From contig VXBM01001553.1 of NCBI GenBank assembly GCA_013400155.1, positions 1 through 64,000 on the forward strand: 64,000 nt of DNA, given 5' to 3'. The notes under the pieces were generated by a model. It made no database searches. It was not told where the DNA came from and was given only the letters and a program-made list of their open reading frames with translations. Each line of letters begins with the position of its first letter. Position 1 is the first letter of the stretch. Made by a program: the position numbers and the translations under genes. Positions 23,901 to 35,900 of this stretch are shown one piece after another. The DNA is from Helopsaltes ochotensis. Lineage: Eukaryota; Chordata; Aves; Passeriformes; Locustellidae.

Positions 23901-26750
23901 AGTGATCAACACAGTCTGTAAGCTCCCTGTCAGTCTGCATTTCCTTCTGAAAAGCTTCCATGTATTTCTCCTGAAAGCCTCAGTGTTTCCATGCTTGATT
24001 ATAAAAACTTCATTTGAATGCAAATATCCTTCCCCTGTCAATAACCCTGAAATCATTGCAGAGGATTGAAGCAACCAGTGATTTCTAAGGAGTGTAGCCC
24101 ACAGTATCTGTGGAGAAGCGAGAAGGAGCAGCTTTAGTTAGTCATTGACAGAAACTCTGCTCCCCAAGAAATGGCTAAGGAATGGCACAAATGACAGAGC
24201 AGACAAGCAGAGGTAAGAAAATGGCTAGGTACAGAGCAAGAGGACTGGGTTTCCCATTTCTCTGAGTAGAGTTTTGCTCTTGCATTTTCAGGGGAGGATC
24301 CCAGGTGACTGATACTGCTGTCTCTGCTGTGTAGAGCATAAGTGGAGGTTGGTTCGATGAATAATTTGTTTTATTCTGTCTGTTCCTTGAACAGTTTTAA
24401 CATGTGCTGTTCATGTTCTTCCCAGGCCCCTAAGTGCTAAGTGGGCTTACAGGGGAAGTCATGCCTTAGCTCACTCCTCCTGCCCATCCTCACATTACTT
24501 GAATCACCCCACATGTAGGACACAAAGGGATGGAAGTTGCAGAGGACAACCTGACTATGTCTTTGTCATCAAAGGACCACTCCAACCTGAAGGGTATCTT
24601 TGACAAGTAGTTATTACATGGTTCCTGCTGCTTTTGTGCAGCTCAGTGGGAATAAAGGGTTGTTTTTTTTCCCAGAGTCAGGAATCATACTCCTAGAGTC
24701 TGATTCTTCCTTCTACTCTCATACCAAAATGAATGAAATAGGTACTTTGATTTCTTGGGTGGGAATGGGAAAGGAAGAGGACAGTGGTTGAAGAAACATG
24801 GACTTTATCTAAGTGGAGGTCTGCATTTGGATTTTGACACTAGCATTGATTTTGGAAAATTAATATATTTCAGCTATCCACCTTTACCCTCAACTAAGCT
24901 CTCTTAGGCTGTATCTGTCGTCTACTGACCTATATGCTTTTCCTCCTGGGCTTCACAGCCCTTCCCCACACCTGCCATTAGCCCTGTTCTGCGGCCTGAA
25001 CAAGAACTCAGTATGAAAATTACCAGGAGAATCTGTTAAATTTGAGTGTTGATATTTCACTGTATTCAATTTCAGATCATCCTCATATTTCAAATGTCAT
25101 ATTCTCATGGTTAAGTTTATCTGCTAGATATTCTCCTATCTTACTTTGTGCCTATTTGGACAGAGATTAGGAGGGAAGATGTGTTGTGATTAAAAGGAAA
25201 AGCAGCAGCAGTCCATGACTTCCATCACCAGTGCCATAAAGTCTGTTGGTTCTGTATTCCAGCCAAAATGGCAGGGCTTCAAGAGCTACCTTCCAGTAGC
25301 GCCCTGCCTCAAGTGTGACTGACGATGGAATTAACGGGACACGGGCAGTGCCAAAGGGGTAACGCGAACTCATGTTTCATGTCCTGCACAATGCCTGTGC
25401 ATGCTGCTGCAGAGCTTTCATTGGAGCAAGGGCAGCAGCAAATGGTCATGTGGCAGATGCTGTCACCTGCAGTTGTGCAAAGCACTTTGTGCCTGTGGAG
25501 GGCAGAGCTGGCAGGAGCAGTGGGCCAGCTTTGGGACGCTCCCCTTCGGCAACAGCACAAAGCTCGGTAAAGCAGTGAGTGAGACCCTGCTCCCAAGGCC
25601 CAGCTTGCTGCTTGCCAGCCAGATAAAAGGCATGCATATTCCTCTTCCACAATGGGTGCACGGGCAGGCTTGACCTGAGGTCTTGCAGGAAGGGGAAAAA
25701 CTCTGTCCACCTTAAACTGTATTTGTGCCCACTTAAGTACGGGCAATCACTCAGGCTTTACTGTTTTCCCAAAGGGGATGGAGCAGCTGGAAGCATGGTA
25801 ATGTCTGTTATCCACGTTTGATTTGCTGGGACTAGGTGAGAGGCTGCTTCTCGTCAGGAGCACTGATGAGGAAAAGGTCAGTTTGTGTCAACAAAGTAAG
25901 TAAATCTCTAGAAGGGACTCTAAATTACTGATACCAAAATATGTGACAGTATGTCCCACAAGGGGCTGTAGAGCTCATAACTAAGCTCACTGGATTTTTT
26001 TATGGATATGTGGTAGGGTATTAAAGTACTTTGAGAGCACCAAGGGACCCTTTTGCAGCAGCATAACTGAGGTGGTGAAGGAATTAACTGTGGTCTACAT
26101 TATGATGGGACTTGGGCACTGCCACCTTATGATGTTTGGAGGATCCACCACCTCTGTGTGCATAAAGAATAAATTACATCCCATTTGTGCAGTTGAAGTG
26201 AGAATTTGGGCACTTTTGGTTTTGCTTCTGGTCTACTGAAGCAGTAGATCTGGCCTTTTTTTGTAAGCTATTTTGGATATACTTCTTAGAGGACAATGTC
26301 CTCCTGCCAGAAGATTTCCCTCTAAATAAACCATACATGCCTGACCTGATAATACTTTTTTCTCTATTTAGAAGTCACCATTAAAGCTGATAGAGGCAAC
26401 AAACACATTTTCTTGCACTGGGAGACTCTGCTGATATGCAAGACAGAGAAAAACTCTGAAAGAGGTCAGTGATTGCTTGTAACTAATCAGATGTTATAAA
26501 AAATAAAAATTACTGCTGCCAAAGAAAGAACAACTCTAGGAGGAGGGTGAGGAGACTATTTTCAAAGGAGGAAATTAGAAACAGACAGCTCTCCATCTCC
26601 ATAAAGCAAAAAAGAACTGGATACCTGTCTTGTCTGAAAGAGAGGAGGTTTCTGGGTGCTAATAATGAATGACTGAAAGAAAATTTAATGAAGCTCCACC
26701 TTTCAGGGACCCTGCCATCAATGCTTTGTTCTCATGCCAAACTCCTGGAC
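17999..26750. other. Intergenic region between MUC2 and the ovomucin gene; no gene recognised
   Basis: About 8.7 kb with only short chance open frames, none with a recognisable domain or cysteine-rich mucin pattern. A 24-base direct duplication lies at 20601-20648. Near 25309-25746 frames stay open on both strands, but the translations resemble nothing I know. Enhancers or promoter-distal elements for either mucin could lie here but cannot be identified by eye. Confidence 0.6.
20601..20648 (+). repeat. Two-copy 24-base direct repeat
   Basis: TTGTCTTGAAAAATGGGGAA occurs at 20601 and again at 20625, with a slightly diverged end in the second copy (GCCT against GGCAA). It is a small local tandem duplication in intergenic DNA. 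Confidence 0.85.
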
Positions 26751-26758
26751 TATAAAAA
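26751..26758 (+). promoter_or_regulatory. MUC5B: TATA box of the ovomucin-alpha-like gene
   Basis: TATAAAAA lies 73 bases before the chosen start codon. With the usual spacing of about 25-30 bases, transcription would start near 26780-26785, giving a leader of about 40 bases with no leader intron. A strong TATA box fits a gene expressed at high level in one tissue, which for ovomucin is the oviduct; that tissue is known for chicken and only inferred here. Confidence 0.75.
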
Positions 26759-26815
26759 TCTGCCTATAAGCCAAGAAAAAACACTTCCCTGAAAGGATTT
26801 TCAAGTTACGACTTC

Positions 26816-26833
26816 ATGGCAAGATGGAAATAA
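26816..26833 (+). promoter_or_regulatory. Short upstream ORF overlapping the ovomucin start codon
   Basis: An ATG eight bases before the main ATG opens a five-codon frame (MARWK) ending in TAA at 26831-26833, inside the main coding sequence. The upstream ATG has T at -3 and G at +4, while the main ATG at 26824 has A at -3 and G at +4. Most ribosomes would therefore be expected to pass the first ATG. Confidence 0.6.
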
Positions 26834-26905
26834 AAAATGGGAGATCATTTTGGATCTTCTGCCTTATTTGGAGTTTTTGCAAGGGCAAAGAACCAGTTCA
26901 GATAG
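26824..26905 (+). other. MUC5B: Ovomucin start exon with signal peptide
   Basis: The ATG at 26824 opens MEIKNGRSFWIFCLIWSFC, a short basic start followed by a hydrophobic core, typical of a secretory signal peptide. Cleavage is probably near residues 20-22. The start is chosen because it follows a TATA box at the right distance, has a strong context (A at -3, G at +4) and matches the remembered chicken start. Confidence 0.85.
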
Positions 26906-29900
26906 GTAAGAAAAGAATCTAATTCTTGCATTACTTGCTCTCATATGGCTCTCCATAGGCGAGAAATAGAGTTGACAAATGAAAATGTGTAACGTATTAA
27001 TGTAAGAGCTGTAGACATGCCAGATACTGTTAAACATTGTACATTTTTATCCTTATTGTCAACCATTTAAGTATTTTACTTTTATTTCTTTATTTCATTA
27101 CTAGGTAGTGTATCAAGTGTTCTATGTCCTAAGTGACTAATCTTGAAGAGGAGACCCTCTGAACGCAGCTTGCACCAAAAAACAAAGCAAAAAAATGGTG
27201 ACACCCTTTTCAACACATTTCACACATACTCTTCACAGAAGAAGTACTTACCATATCACCAGCTAGGCTTGATTGACCAGTATGAAATGCTACATTAGCA
27301 GGAATCACGTTTTTTGTGGTCTGCTGAACTACTACCTCCTGGTTTGATTATTAATGTCTTACACTTTTCCCAGCTTCTTAATACATAGTTGAGGTACCAG
27401 TTATTGCTGCCTTAGTAATTCCAGCAATTTCACTTCCAGGATAGCCAAACTTTCTCATTTGCCCTTGCTACTGTGTAGAAAAGTGCTAAATTGCCTTACT
27501 CCAGTGCTGCAACCACCTATGACAGTAGCAGTCCCTTTAAAAAGCTGATTCTGCAAGGACTTACTGGGGAGTTGAGTTTGGGGTGCACATTTATAACATA
27601 AGGATCTGAATTTCTCAGTTCTTCCCTGCTAATTCTTAGGCAGGAATATTTAATAATATTTTAGATCTCACTGAGAAAATTAGTAACTGTTTTTGATTTG
27701 ATCTGTGGTGAATGTTGCTATGTTGGTATTCCTAAACATGCTACCTGAACAACACAAAGAAATTTGCCCATTTCATTTGTCATTCTTTCAGAAGAAATGT
27801 TGAAAGTATTTTGCAGCAAGCATATATAATTTAATTCAAGGTGATTCATGTTTTCTTTGTGAAGCTCAGTGGTGTGAAAACTTTCTGAAGTAATGTCTTA
27901 TATACACTTAGAGTATGTATCTATACCTTTGACAGAGATACAACTCAGAGGTCCAAAACATGAGTTTTGGTTGAGAAGGAAAACCAAGTATCTTTTAGCC
28001 AACAGTTGAAGCTGGTAGCAGCCTCAACCACTGAGATCAGCAGCTGCCACTTTGCTGTAAATTCATGCTACCTGTGAAATCTCCTAGAAAGCACTCAATA
28101 CAAAGTCTTGCCTGAGTTAAATGAGATTTAGACATCCAGAATGGGATTCCCCTCACTTTAATTTAGGTATCTACAAGGTAAATATGTCTACAGCATAAGT
28201 ATAGACACAGCCTTTCTAGACAATGGAGAGATGAATGGGATTTTCAGCATCTTCTTGCTAGGCACATATGTAAGATGAGAAAGCTGAACCTCTTCTGCTT
28301 CTCACTGTTAACTTCAAAGGAGACTGGGCTAATCTGCTCACATTGCAGGTATCTCTGTACTTCAAAAGTCATGAACTTCAAAAGTTCAGTGAGATGAAAC
28401 TGCTTCCCACAGGCTAGTTTCTTCCAGGAGTTAGCATTTTTGCCTTTGAAAATCTCCCCTTTAATGTTTTTCAACAAAAAAAAAAAAGGGCAAGCATCTC
28501 ATATGGGGTGAATTTCTAAGCTCCCCTGCTATGATTTTTCTTTAGTCCAGGTCTCTACTGTCAGTAAGAGCGAATGTGCCACCTGGGGCAATTTCCACTT
28601 CCATACATTTGACCACGTAAAGTTTACTTTTCCTGGAACCTGCACATACGTCTTCGCCTCACACTGCAATGACAGCTACCAGGACTTCAACATTCAGATC
28701 AGGCGCAGTGGCAAGAACAGCTTCCTGATCTACTTCACTGTCACCATTGATGGAGTGGTCCTGGAGGTGAAGGAGACGGGAATCACAGTGAACGGGAAGA
28801 AGTGAGTAAAGACCGCACTGGTGTTCTGTTCTGCATTTCTATCACTCTGTGTTAGGTGGTCTGGCTGGAAAGCAGTGGCTGTGTATGAGATGTCCATAGC
28901 CTTTTGAACAGGGTATTGTGAAGAGTGCCCCCATAGTGGCTGAGAAGGCAAGAAGCATTTAAACTACACTACATGGCCCAGGGACCAACACCAACAAGTT
29001 AAGCAGAGAGCAATATGTTTCTTAGAAAAACAGAAGGCATTTTAAGGTTTCCTTAATGTTGCTTTGATTTGAGGGGGAGGGATGGAGGAAAGTACATAAA
29101 CCCCAACACTTTATTTATAAAAAGTTTAGGTTTTGTAGAAGCTTGGTGGTTTTACTTTTTCTCAAAATATTATTTCTGTGATATTAACCCTACTGTTTTA
29201 TGTTGCTGTTCAGGAACAGATGGTTCTTTTAGGAATAGTTTTCTTTTTCCAGATAGATTAGTCTAGAAAATTGCACTGTTTTGCAGATCACAACTTGCCC
29301 AGGGATCTTCTTATAAAAAAAGGCAGAATTTTTGGAAGTCAAAATCCACACCTTTAATTCCAATTCAAAAATGAACCACAAAGGAAACTGCAAAGATAAG
29401 GGTAAAAAAATTCCATAAGTAAAAATCGTACACAACAATAGCTGAAAATTGGGCACAATGTTAAGGGCAGTCCTCATGAGAAATGCAGAGTTCTGCTCCT
29501 AGCATATAATTATCAAAGGCATAGACAAACTTTGACCCTGGGGAAACCCTTCACAATCTTGTTGGAGAGCAAATTGCAAGCATATGGGCTTGTCTTGACA
29601 GCCCTCTAGAAACAACCAAATATAGAATAGCACCACCCTGTTGTAATTATAGCACCAAAGCCCATATGTGTCTCCTAAATCAAAGGGGAAAGAAATCTTG
29701 TATCTTCCAGCCATTTTCTGAATTTCTAAGTTTATAGGCTGTTGCAACATGAATGGTAATTGTCTTGGTAAGATGGAAAAGTAATATAGGTCTGAGTCGC
29801 ATAAGTACATGAGTAACAGAATGGAGTTGTTTGTGAATCCCAAATATCAAGGAGGTCCTGAAGCATGATGATAACCTGCAGTGTCTTCATGTGGAGGGCC

Positions 29901-32900
29901 ATTTTCCCAGTATTGTCATCTTGCTCTTTATAAACTTTTGGGTTAACTCCTTGGGTTTGGCTGCTATCTATCAGTTGAGATGCTGATGTAGTATTGACAC
30001 AAGACTAAAATGCATTGTGTTGTGTATTAAGGTTGGTAAAAGGTCACAGTGGACAATGTAATGCATTGTGTGGATGAAGTCTGACCCTGCAAAGAGTGTT
30101 CCCATGTCTTATTTAGTTCATTTTAACTCTAGTTTTCCTCCTTATATGTCCATAAGGATTTCATCAGTCTTTTTTTTACTGCAATCTGTTTTGTTCCCTC
30201 GACTTTCCAGGATTGCCATGCCTTTCAGCTTGAAGAGCATTCTGATTGAGGACACCTGTACTTACTTCCAAGTCACTTCCAAGCTGGGCCTGACACTCAA
30301 GTGGAACTGGGCTGACACTCTCCTAGTATGAACAGTCAGTTGTTTTCCTCCTGGTGAACCTCATCAGTAATGAAAAGCAGGGCTGGATGCAGGCAGGCAC
30401 TGTGTTGATATATGAAATTATGGGAGGGAGGTATCATTCTATCCATAAGCTGATAGAGAAATACCAAACTGGGTAATAGTTTCCCAGGGCAGGGGCATGG
30501 AGGCACAACCCCATGGTATTTCCAGTTAATTTTATGTGACAAAAGGGTTAACCCTGGATATAACACATCTGTAGTTAGTTCCTTGCTCCTGGGGTACTGG
30601 CAGCAACACAGCGCTTCAGCTCTGCCTTGCTACTCTGTCTCACACACATCTTGTGTGGGAAACTAATCTGTGTGACCACTTCAGACCTGGGCCCCTTTCA
30701 CTCCAAAGCCATGCTATGTGGGAATTCTCCTTGAAACATCTACCCTGCAATGTCCTCCTCTGCAACAATGCATTTACATTTTTGTGTGTGAACGCTTAGC
30801 CTTCACAATCAGGACTGAGATTAACTAGATGGAAGTTGTGTGTCATGCTTTACCATTCAGAGAGATAGAGCGGGGGGTAAAAGGTGAATAGAGAGAAAAA
30901 AATATCAGGAAGTAATCAAGTGATAGTGAAATTCTGATTTATTGAAGTATTTGCTTTCCCCCTTCCCATGTACTAATTAATACCTAGTGTTAAAGGCAGT
31001 GTTAATCTGTATATTACTGTAGAGTGGACACAAGAGTAGGAAAAGCACTGCCTTTTTTTGGTGCACCTGAGTGGCCCAAGTACTGTTCCCCAAGCGTGTC
31101 GGAGTGATACGTGCAATAGTCTTATCCAGCAAGGCAATAGTGTGCTAACCTGGCTGTTTATTTCCACTAAGAATGGGCAAAACAAGTAATGCTGGGCAGA
31201 CCCATGCCTAGAAGTGCTATAAAATTTTCCATTGCCCCATGCACTAGAAAACCCATTATATGTGGCTAAAAGTCAACCAGAAGCTGCTTCTTTACAGCAT
31301 CAAGCATTAGAACAGAGTTATCTCACCTGCCCAGAGAAGAGCTGCAGTACCCTGCAAGATGTACCAAATATCTGTATACCAGTGTCTCTCTACTGGAAGA
31401 CACCGGTCCCGGGATTAATCCAGTATTCAACATGCTTCAGTTACCTCTTTGGTGGGTAGGAATGAAAATTGCTGGAGGATTCTCTTCCTGTTTAAATTCA
31501 GTCTGTCTGCAAATAAGTTTTACAAGAGATTGGTACCAGAAAAGGAGACTGCTGCAAACTGGGAATGAGCGTTTCTGCCACTGCACTTTTCTGTTGTGAA
31601 TCACTTTGCAACAAGTGCTGCTGATATGGGAAAAAAGCCTTTAAATTCTGTGTTTCCTCTTTTGTAGCTGGACCTGGAAGAAGCATATAAAGAGAAGATA
31701 TGTGGTCTATGTGGGAACTATGATGGTAATGAGAAGAATGATTTGATTTTGGATGGTAGGTCATAATTACAGCATATTCCACCCAGAACAGACTTCCTTA
31801 TACATGACATGAAACTTGATATCTGTTTCCTCTGAGTAGGCTTTCAGATTTCCTGATAGGCACATGAACATTTCCATATACAGGAGATATATTTTGAGGT
31901 TCTGAGATGATCTGGGATTTTCTGCTCTTTTCATATTTGTAAGAGTCTCCAACCTCTTTGACCAAAATTAATTGCTTGGCTATCATGCAGCAACATTGCC
32001 AGGTTCCCCAATGACAGTAACATAATTTAAGGAAATGCATGAGTGCATTTTCTGTTCTTCTATTTTAATCATTCTATGTGGGGTTATTTTTACCTCTATA
32101 ATGAAACAAAAGCATGAGAAAACGCACAGTATCTTTGAAGAAACTGTGGTGCCATCCACTGACACCTTCAGATATTGCAAAGAGCTGAGCCTGTAATCCT
32201 GCAGCAGGTTGTATGGATGGAAAGAAATCTTCATCCTGGGATATCAGCTACAGGATCTGAATCCAAATTATAACAACACCCCTTTATGTAACACCTGTAT
32301 AACTGTTATACATGTGAACAGAAAACTGTAAGATCAAACACACCCAGAACAAAGAGGAGTCTTTGGAAATGATCAGAAGTAACAGCAAGTTCAAGAATCT
32401 CACATGATTTTAAATACCCAGGCTGACAGCAGGTCTTGATACAACTGTGTCAGATTCCTGACTCTAGCCCAACAGAAGGTTATATCAGGCTGTCATCCTC
32501 TTTAAAATATGGATGCTGGTTAAATCTGGCCATCTCATGAAGTGCAAACTGCCTTTGAGCCCAAAGACTAAGTGCATTTTTATAGCCCATTAATTGACCT
32601 AAAGAATTGTGGGAAGTTACTGAAATGCACCTGGGGATTTTTGCAGGGTATAAAATGCATCCGAGACAGTTTGGGAACTTCCACAAAGTAGAGGATCCAT
32701 CACAAAAGTGTACGGATGTGAGCCCAGATGACCACACTGGAAGACATCCCAGGAGGAAAGACAATAGGTGCAGTACATATGTAAGTGTGTGGGAACAAGA
32801 AGTACAAACCCTCCCAACCTACAGTGTTGAAGAGCTGTTGAAACAGATCTTAATTACAGAGCATGTGCTAAACTGAATTTTTCAGAACTCTAAACATGAA

Positions 32901-35900
32901 TTTGAGCAAAATTATGATCTTATAGCTGAAAGAATATCCTAATGTGATGTTAAAGAAATAGATATTGGGAAAATGCCCAATTGAATGACAGCTTCCACTC
33001 CAAGGCCAAGGACCTCGTGGCAAAGTTAGACTGGATACTCTCCTGAGATCCCTTCCAACTTGAATATTCTGTGACTCTGGAATTGTGTCATCAAAACTTG
33101 GGGTGTATATTCAAAATCCTAAAAGGTGGTAAAATGTGGTAATTTTTTTTTTTTTAATAGAAAAAAGGATGCAAGAGACTTATGTCCCGTTTTGGAAACT
33201 GCCCCAGAGTGGTTGCCTTTGATGACTACATAGAGACCTGTGCTGAGGATATGTGCCACTGTGCAGTTAATTCTTCTCACTCTGATTTGGTTTCCAGCTG
33301 CATATGCAGCACTTTAAACCAGTACTCTCGAGACTGTGTCCTGAGGAAGGGAGACCCTGGGGAATGGAGGACCAAAGAACTCTGCTGTAAGTAGCTACTG
33401 CTCTGGAGATTCATTTCAGGTTAGACGTTTACACAAGTACTCTGATCCCAGCAGAGCAAAGCTAGGAGCTCTGGTAACTACCTTGAATGAATTTGTGAAA
33501 GTACTTAGACATAAACATTGTTAATGGAAAGGCTTCTACAAATTTAACTTGATTTTGCTCCTTAAATTAGAACTATACCTTGATATTGCCCACCTCCCTC
33601 TTACAATTAGGTTTCCTTGAGTTGTTTTTTTTGGTTTTTTTTTTAATTTTTACTATGCACAGTTAACTCATAAAGAGCCTTATTTCAACACGGTGACAAC
33701 TAGACAGAAGTAGTTACTGAGAAGAGCAAGATGTTTGTACTTATCTTACCCTGTGTCTTCATGCTCAGTTGTCCAGTTACTGAGCAGGAAATCTCTTTAA
33801 ATCCAGGGGGAAGGCTGCAGGTAGTTCACCCAAACTGCTGGTGTGGATTGGGACAGCAAATTAATGCCAGAAGAACTGATGCTTCAGGCAAAATGAGTGT
33901 TACGACTCCCTAAATGATTCTGGTGTTCTTTGCTTGTATTGTGAGTTCAGCCAACCTTGTAAAGTAATGTGAAATAACTCGTATTTCCCAGCAGCACAGT
34001 TTTGTCCAAAAGATAAAGTAAAAGTGGCCATAAAACATTCCTTTAAGAGGTTAAACAAACATGCATATCTAGATAGAAGGTCTTGCAAACAAGATATGGA
34101 GGAAAGGAGAAAGAAGGGGTTAGGTAGTGACACAACAATTTGAGAGATCTTATAAATACATCAGTAACATACTCCATTTTGGTTTGGTCTTGCAGATCAG
34201 GAATGTCCAAACAACATGGAGTACATGGAATGTGGAAATTCCTGTGCTGACACATGTGCAGATCCAGAAAGGAGCAAGATTTGTAAAGCCCCATGCACGG
34301 ATGGCTGTTTCTGTCCTTCTGGTAAGGCAGCTCATGATCACACACATCAAGGGACGAAAAGGGAGGTCGTCCCCTTTCTTTACCATTTCACACAACAAAT
34401 AAACTGCTTCTTCTAGGATAGTTTACCAACTTTCTTCTTGGAAGAGCCAGATTTCTAAAGATCTGAGATCCTGACACTGGAGAAGGGAGGCAAAGACTTC
34501 TAAGAACTAGACAGGGAAAGGATGGTGCAGATACGGAAAGAGGTGTTCTCTAGGCAGTAAGAATGTAGGTGAAAATGTCTCATGACATGCCTCCTTGCTA
34601 TGACACTAAATCTTGCTGTAGCTTTAGTGACCCAAAACATAAATGCATTTTCAGGTATGTGCACTTGTAAATTTGCACATGAAATAGTCTAAGATGAGGC
34701 TCTGATTTCTGTCAGATCCACTATTAGAAAAGGATGGAAACTGGCTTACACCCTTGCATTCTGGCACTTGATAATCCTGCTCACAGTGAAAAATTTCGTA
34801 ACAGGAAATGTTCTTTGAGTTTTGCGTTGCTTTCATTTGAGTTCTAGTAAGAAATATTTCCCATCCATTAACATCTGAAAGGGCCGGGTGTGGTGTTTTC
34901 CTTTAAAACTATCCCATTCATTTTAAGAAATGCTGAATATTCCAGAGTTTTTTCCATACTCTAATCTTCCTTGATGGTGTTTCCCAGACTCAGCAAAGGA
35001 ATATTAACTAGCCATTGTGTCTGAACAGGAACTATCCTTGATGACCTCAGCAGCAAAAAGTGCATCCCCAGAGACAGCTGTCCCTGTACGTTTCAAGGCA
35101 AAGTCTACTCATCTGGAGGAACTTACTCCACTCCCTGCCAGAACTGGTACTGTTGTGGTCTTGATTGCACTAACAAGACAGAAGTATTTATTTGACAACA
35201 TTGACAACTTGCATTCTGTACTTTCCTCTCTTTTTTTTTAAATCTTTTCCTGTCATTTGTCTTAAATAACAATTCAAAACCTTGCTCTGAATTTCAACAG
35301 TGTAGGAAAACTTAGAGGTATTCCTCAACCATACGTAGTTATTACCCATCCTCACTTGAAACTGCTTGTGAAAACTGAGCTCAAGATTTCAGAATGTAGA
35401 AAAATGAGACTCTTTACTGATTGATTCAGAGACTTTGGCCACTAGAGTGAGGTGAGAAGTCATACCATAATAAGTGGCACTCCCAACAATATCTGGATCT
35501 CCACAAGGCCAGATTCACTTTGAAGGCCAAATCTCAGAAGTCCTGATCCTTGAGAATTAATTGATTTACAAAAAAACCTGGCAGCTTGAACCCATCTCCA
35601 TTCTGCACTGTTGAAAGGTGATAAGACCTTAGTATATTACTCTCAAAACAGTTTTGTTTCTTACTCTTTATGTGTTATCTGGGCTCCTGTGACACATCAT
35701 CATTTTTTGACCACGAGTTTTACTATAAGGAAGAATGAAATGTGGTAAGGTGCATAGCCAAACATTCTGCAAGCCCCTCTGGATTACCATATCGTGCATT
35801 TTGAGAAAATGCTCCTCAAATCCCAGAAATTTTGAGTAATTGAACTTAATGGGCTTTGAGTGGTTCCCATCTTGCCACATCCTCTTTTACTCCTCTCCAA

